Positions 61,738 to 64,000 of a DNA stretch of 64,000 bases are shown piece by piece (positions within the stretch are counted from its first letter, which is position 1; the number at the start of each line of letters is the position of its first letter). Source of the stretch: UBA1732 sp045114235 (GTDB lineage: Bacteria > Verrucomicrobiota > Lentisphaeria > Victivallales > UBA1829); NCBI GenBank assembly GCA_045114235.1, contig JBGUKB010000078.1, positions 7,742 through 71,741 on the forward strand. Reading direction: 5' to 3'. A program made the position numbers and the translations under genes. The notes below the pieces were generated by a model. That model was given only the letters and a program-made list of their open reading frames with translations. It did not search any database and was not told the DNA's origin.

Positions 61738-62868
61738 ATGATTGATCCCGTTCAGGCCAGAAAACAAGTTCTGAAATCCTGTCGCCGCGTCGTCCTGAAA
61801 GTCGGGACGCGCCTCCTCGCCGACCAAACCGCCATCGCGCGGCTGGTCACCCAGATCCACGCCCTCCGAGAATCCGGCCGCCAGGTCATCCTGGTCTCCT
61901 CCGGCGCGGTCGGCATGGGCATGCGCGCCGCCGGGCTCAAACGCCGTCCGCGCCACCTTTCCGAAGTCCAGGCGCTTGCCGCCATGGGCCAGGCCACGCT
62001 CATGGCGATGTACGAGGCGGAATGCCGCAAGTACGATTTCCGCGCCGCCCAGCTTCTCCTCACGGCCGACGACCTGCGTTCCCGCGAACGCCACCTGAAC
62101 GCCGTGAACTGCATTGAGGCGCTCCTCGCCCACGACGTGCTCCCGATCATCAACGAGAACGACCCGGTATCCGTCAGCGAGCTCAAATTCGGCGATAACG
62201 ACACGCTCGCCGCGCTCCTCGGATCCATGATCCGCGCCGACCTCACGATCATCCTCACCACCGTCGACGGCCTCCTCGACAAGAACCCGGACGGCACGCT
62301 CGGCGACCGCATCTCCGTCGTGCACGGCGTGACCGCCCAGCTGAAGGAGATCGCATCCGGCACCGACGACGCGGCATTCTCCATCGGCGGCATGGCCTCC
62401 AAGCTGAAGGCCGCCGAGGTGTTGAACAGCGCCGGCGAAGCGCTCTGGATCGCATCCGGCGAGGATGCCGACATCATCGCGCGCATCTTCGCCGCCGAGG
62501 ACGTCGGGACCGTGTTCCTGCCGCAGGACGGCATGCACAAGATGGGCTCGCGCAAGCGCTGGCTCGCCTCGTTCTCGCGCCCCGCGGGCGTCATCGCCAT
62601 CGACGACGGCGCGGCGAACGCCCTGGTCAGAAAAGGCTCCAGCCTGCTCCCGTCCGGCATCGTCTCAGTCACCGGCGCATTCAAACGCGGCGACGTGGTC
62701 CGCATCGTGCGCGCGGCGTCCGGCGAAGTCCTCGCGAAGGGCATCACCAATTTCTCCGCCGAAGAGGCCGCACAGATCGCGCACCATAAGTCCGGCGATC
62801 TGACCTCTATCCTCGGCTGCGACGCCGAAGAGGAAGTCGTCCACCGCAACAACCTCGTCCTGCTCTGA
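61738..62868 (+). CDS. proB: Glutamate 5-kinase
   Basis: 376 residues. The amino-acid-kinase domain has VVLKVGTRLLAD, VILVSSGAVGMGMRAAGL, LPIINENDPVS, FGDNDTLAALL and the Lys of GGMASKLKAAEV. A C-terminal PUA domain (about 285-365) makes it the long, E. coli-like form. It makes gamma-glutamyl phosphate, the first step of proline synthesis, and is normally inhibited by proline. It is the second gene after DUF1846. Confidence 0.96.
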   Translation: MIDPVQARKQVLKSCRRVVLKVGTRLLADQTAIARLVTQIHALRESGRQVILVSSGAVGMGMRAAGLKRRPRHLSEVQALAAMGQATLMAMYEAECRKYDFRAAQLLLTADDLRSRERHLNAVNCIEALLAHDVLPIINENDPVSVSELKFGDNDTLAALLGSMIRADLTIILTTVDGLLDKNPDGTLGDRISVVHGVTAQLKEIASGTDDAAFSIGGMASKLKAAEVLNSAGEALWIASGEDADIIARIFAAEDVGTVFLPQDGMHKMGSRKRWLASFSRPAGVIAIDDGAANALVRKGSSLLPSGIVSVTGAFKRGDVVRIVRAASGEVLAKGITNFSAEEAAQIAHHKSGDLTSILGCDAEEEVVHRNNLVLL

Positions 62869-62894
62869 CGCCCCCTGCTCCGCACGGTTACACC

Positions 62895-64000
62895 ATGAAA
62901 TTCTATATCAAGACCTACGGCTGCCAGATGAACCTGCGCGACTCCGATTCCGCCGCCGCGCTCCTCATCGAACACGGTTTCGCACCCGCCGAGGGCGAGG
63001 CCGACGCCGACCTCGTGATCCTGAACACATGCAGCGTACGCGACCAGGCGGAACGCAAGGCGATCGGCAAGCTCGGATTCCTCGGCAAACTCAAACGCGA
63101 GCGTCCGTGGATGATCTTCGGCATCATGGGCTGCATGGCGCAGAGCCGCGGCGCGGAGCTGCTGAAGACCATCAAACACCTTGATTTCGCCATCGGCACC
63201 GACCAGATCCACCGCATCCCGGAGATCGTGGAGCAGATTGCCGCGAAACGCGAAAAGACCGCCTCCTTCGACCGTGCGTCCGCCGAGACGCCCGGCATCG
63301 ACTCCCACCGATTCGACGGCGCGGAGTCTCCTCACTCCGCCTTCGTCTCCATCATGCGCGGATGCAGCCGCTACTGCTCCTACTGCATCGTGCCGTTCGT
63401 ACGCGGTCCGGAACGCAGCCGCCCGATGGAGTCCATCCTCGCCGAGTGCCGCACCCTCGCTGCACACGGCGTGCCGGAAATCTTTCTGCTCGGGCAGAAC
63501 GTTTCGGCCTACGGGCTGGACAACACCGCCCCGCCGCCCGACGACGCACCCTCGCCCTTCGGCGAATTGCTGAAAGGCATCGCGGCCATCGACGGCGTCC
63601 GCCGCATCCGGTTCACCTCGCCGCATCCCGCCTACTTCACGCAGGCGCTCATCGACGCGTTCACGCAGACGGACAAAGTCTGCAAATACGTGCATCTGCC
63701 GCTTCAGTCCGGCTCCGACCGCGTCCTCAAGCTCATGAACCGCCCGTACGACACGGCAAAATACCTCTCCATCACGGACCGCCTGCGCGCGGCCGCCCCC
63801 GGCATTTCGTTCTCCACCGACGTCATCGTCGGATTCCCGACCGAGACCGAGGCGGATTTCCAGGCGACGCGCGAGCTGATGGACCGCGTCGGATTCGACA
63901 ACGCGTTCATCTTCAAGTATTCGCCGCGCAAGGGCACGCGTTCCGCGCAGATGCCCGACGACGTCCCGCAGGAGGTCAAGGAGGAACGCAACCAGATCCT
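62895..64000 (+). CDS. miaB: tRNA methylthiotransferase MiaB, 5' part (runs off right edge)
   Basis: 368 codons are present, about 80% of the usual 450. The N-terminal UPF0004 domain has KTYGCQMNLRDSD, LNTCSVRDQAERK and GIMGCMAQ, whose Cys bind the auxiliary cluster. The radical SAM cluster is in MRGCSRYCSYCIVPFVRG. HLPLQSGSD and STDVIVGFPTETE follow. It adds a methylthio group to isopentenyladenosine-37 of tRNA. The C-terminal TRAM domain is outside the window. It starts 26 bases after proB without a clear ribosome site. Confidence 0.95.
   Translation, partial: MKFYIKTYGCQMNLRDSDSAAALLIEHGFAPAEGEADADLVILNTCSVRDQAERKAIGKLGFLGKLKRERPWMIFGIMGCMAQSRGAELLKTIKHLDFAIGTDQIHRIPEIVEQIAAKREKTASFDRASAETPGIDSHRFDGAESPHSAFVSIMRGCSRYCSYCIVPFVRGPERSRPMESILAECRTLAAHGVPEIFLLGQNVSAYGLDNTAPPPDDAPSPFGELLKGIAAIDGVRRIRFTSPHPAYFTQALIDAFTQTDKVCKYVHLPLQSGSDRVLKLMNRPYDTAKYLSITDRLRAAAPGISFSTDVIVGFPTETEADFQATRELMDRVGFDNAFIFKYSPRKGTRSAQMPDDVPQEVKEERNQI

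Overview
The window reads as chromosomal DNA from a GC-rich, Gram-negative-type, glycan-degrading bacterium. Evidence is the set of secreted lipoprotein glycoside hydrolases and esterases, a WaaP-type LPS-core kinase homologue and sigma-54 promoters. Together with a giant beta-strand repeat protein and a type II-C Cas9, this suggests the PVC superphylum, perhaps Lentisphaerota/Victivallales. That placement is inference; no rRNA or marker set is present.

Layout. Bases 1-9081 (-) hold the first 3,027 codons of a giant repeat protein that runs off the left edge, preceded by a 1.7-kb gene-poor leader region. Bases 10.8-26.5 kb hold a loose set of secreted carbohydrate enzymes (CE6-like esterase, DUF2264 lipoprotein, GH51 arabinofuranosidase, CE7 esterase) mixed with a SanA-like protein, an SLC12-type transporter, a large soluble hybrid histidine kinase and a TfoX-N protein. 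Bases 26.6-29.1 kb are a DNA-repair cassette (Y-family polymerase, YolD, Ogt). Bases 30.2-34.5 kb are a compact type II-C CRISPR locus: 16 repeats, a 1,026-aa Cas9 and a divergent tracrRNA, with no cas1 or cas2.

Bases 34.5-36.7 kb hold a DAHP synthase/prephenate dehydratase fusion behind a complete transcription attenuator with an aromatic-rich leader peptide. Bases 36.8-54.7 kb form a nitrogen/glutamine block: purF-carA-pyrG-carB (all glutamine-dependent) diverges from gltB-gltD, and the shared promoter region holds two sigma-54 promoters and two palindromes. A NifA-like activator, a GyrI-like protein and a sigma-54-driven glnK-amtB pair follow. The regulator next to three sigma-54 promoters suggests one regulon linking ammonium uptake, glutamate synthesis and glutamine-consuming nucleotide synthesis.

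Bases 54.9-59.7 kb (-) hold an acetyltransferase, a GH16 lipoprotein, Rho with an Asn/Gln-rich prion-like insert, and coaE. Bases 60.2-64.0 kb (+) hold a DUF1846 protein, proB and the start of miaB. A family of covarying hairpin elements sits at the 3' ends of three genes. Several genes have strong -10 boxes only 8-9 bases before the start codon, suggesting leaderless mRNAs.
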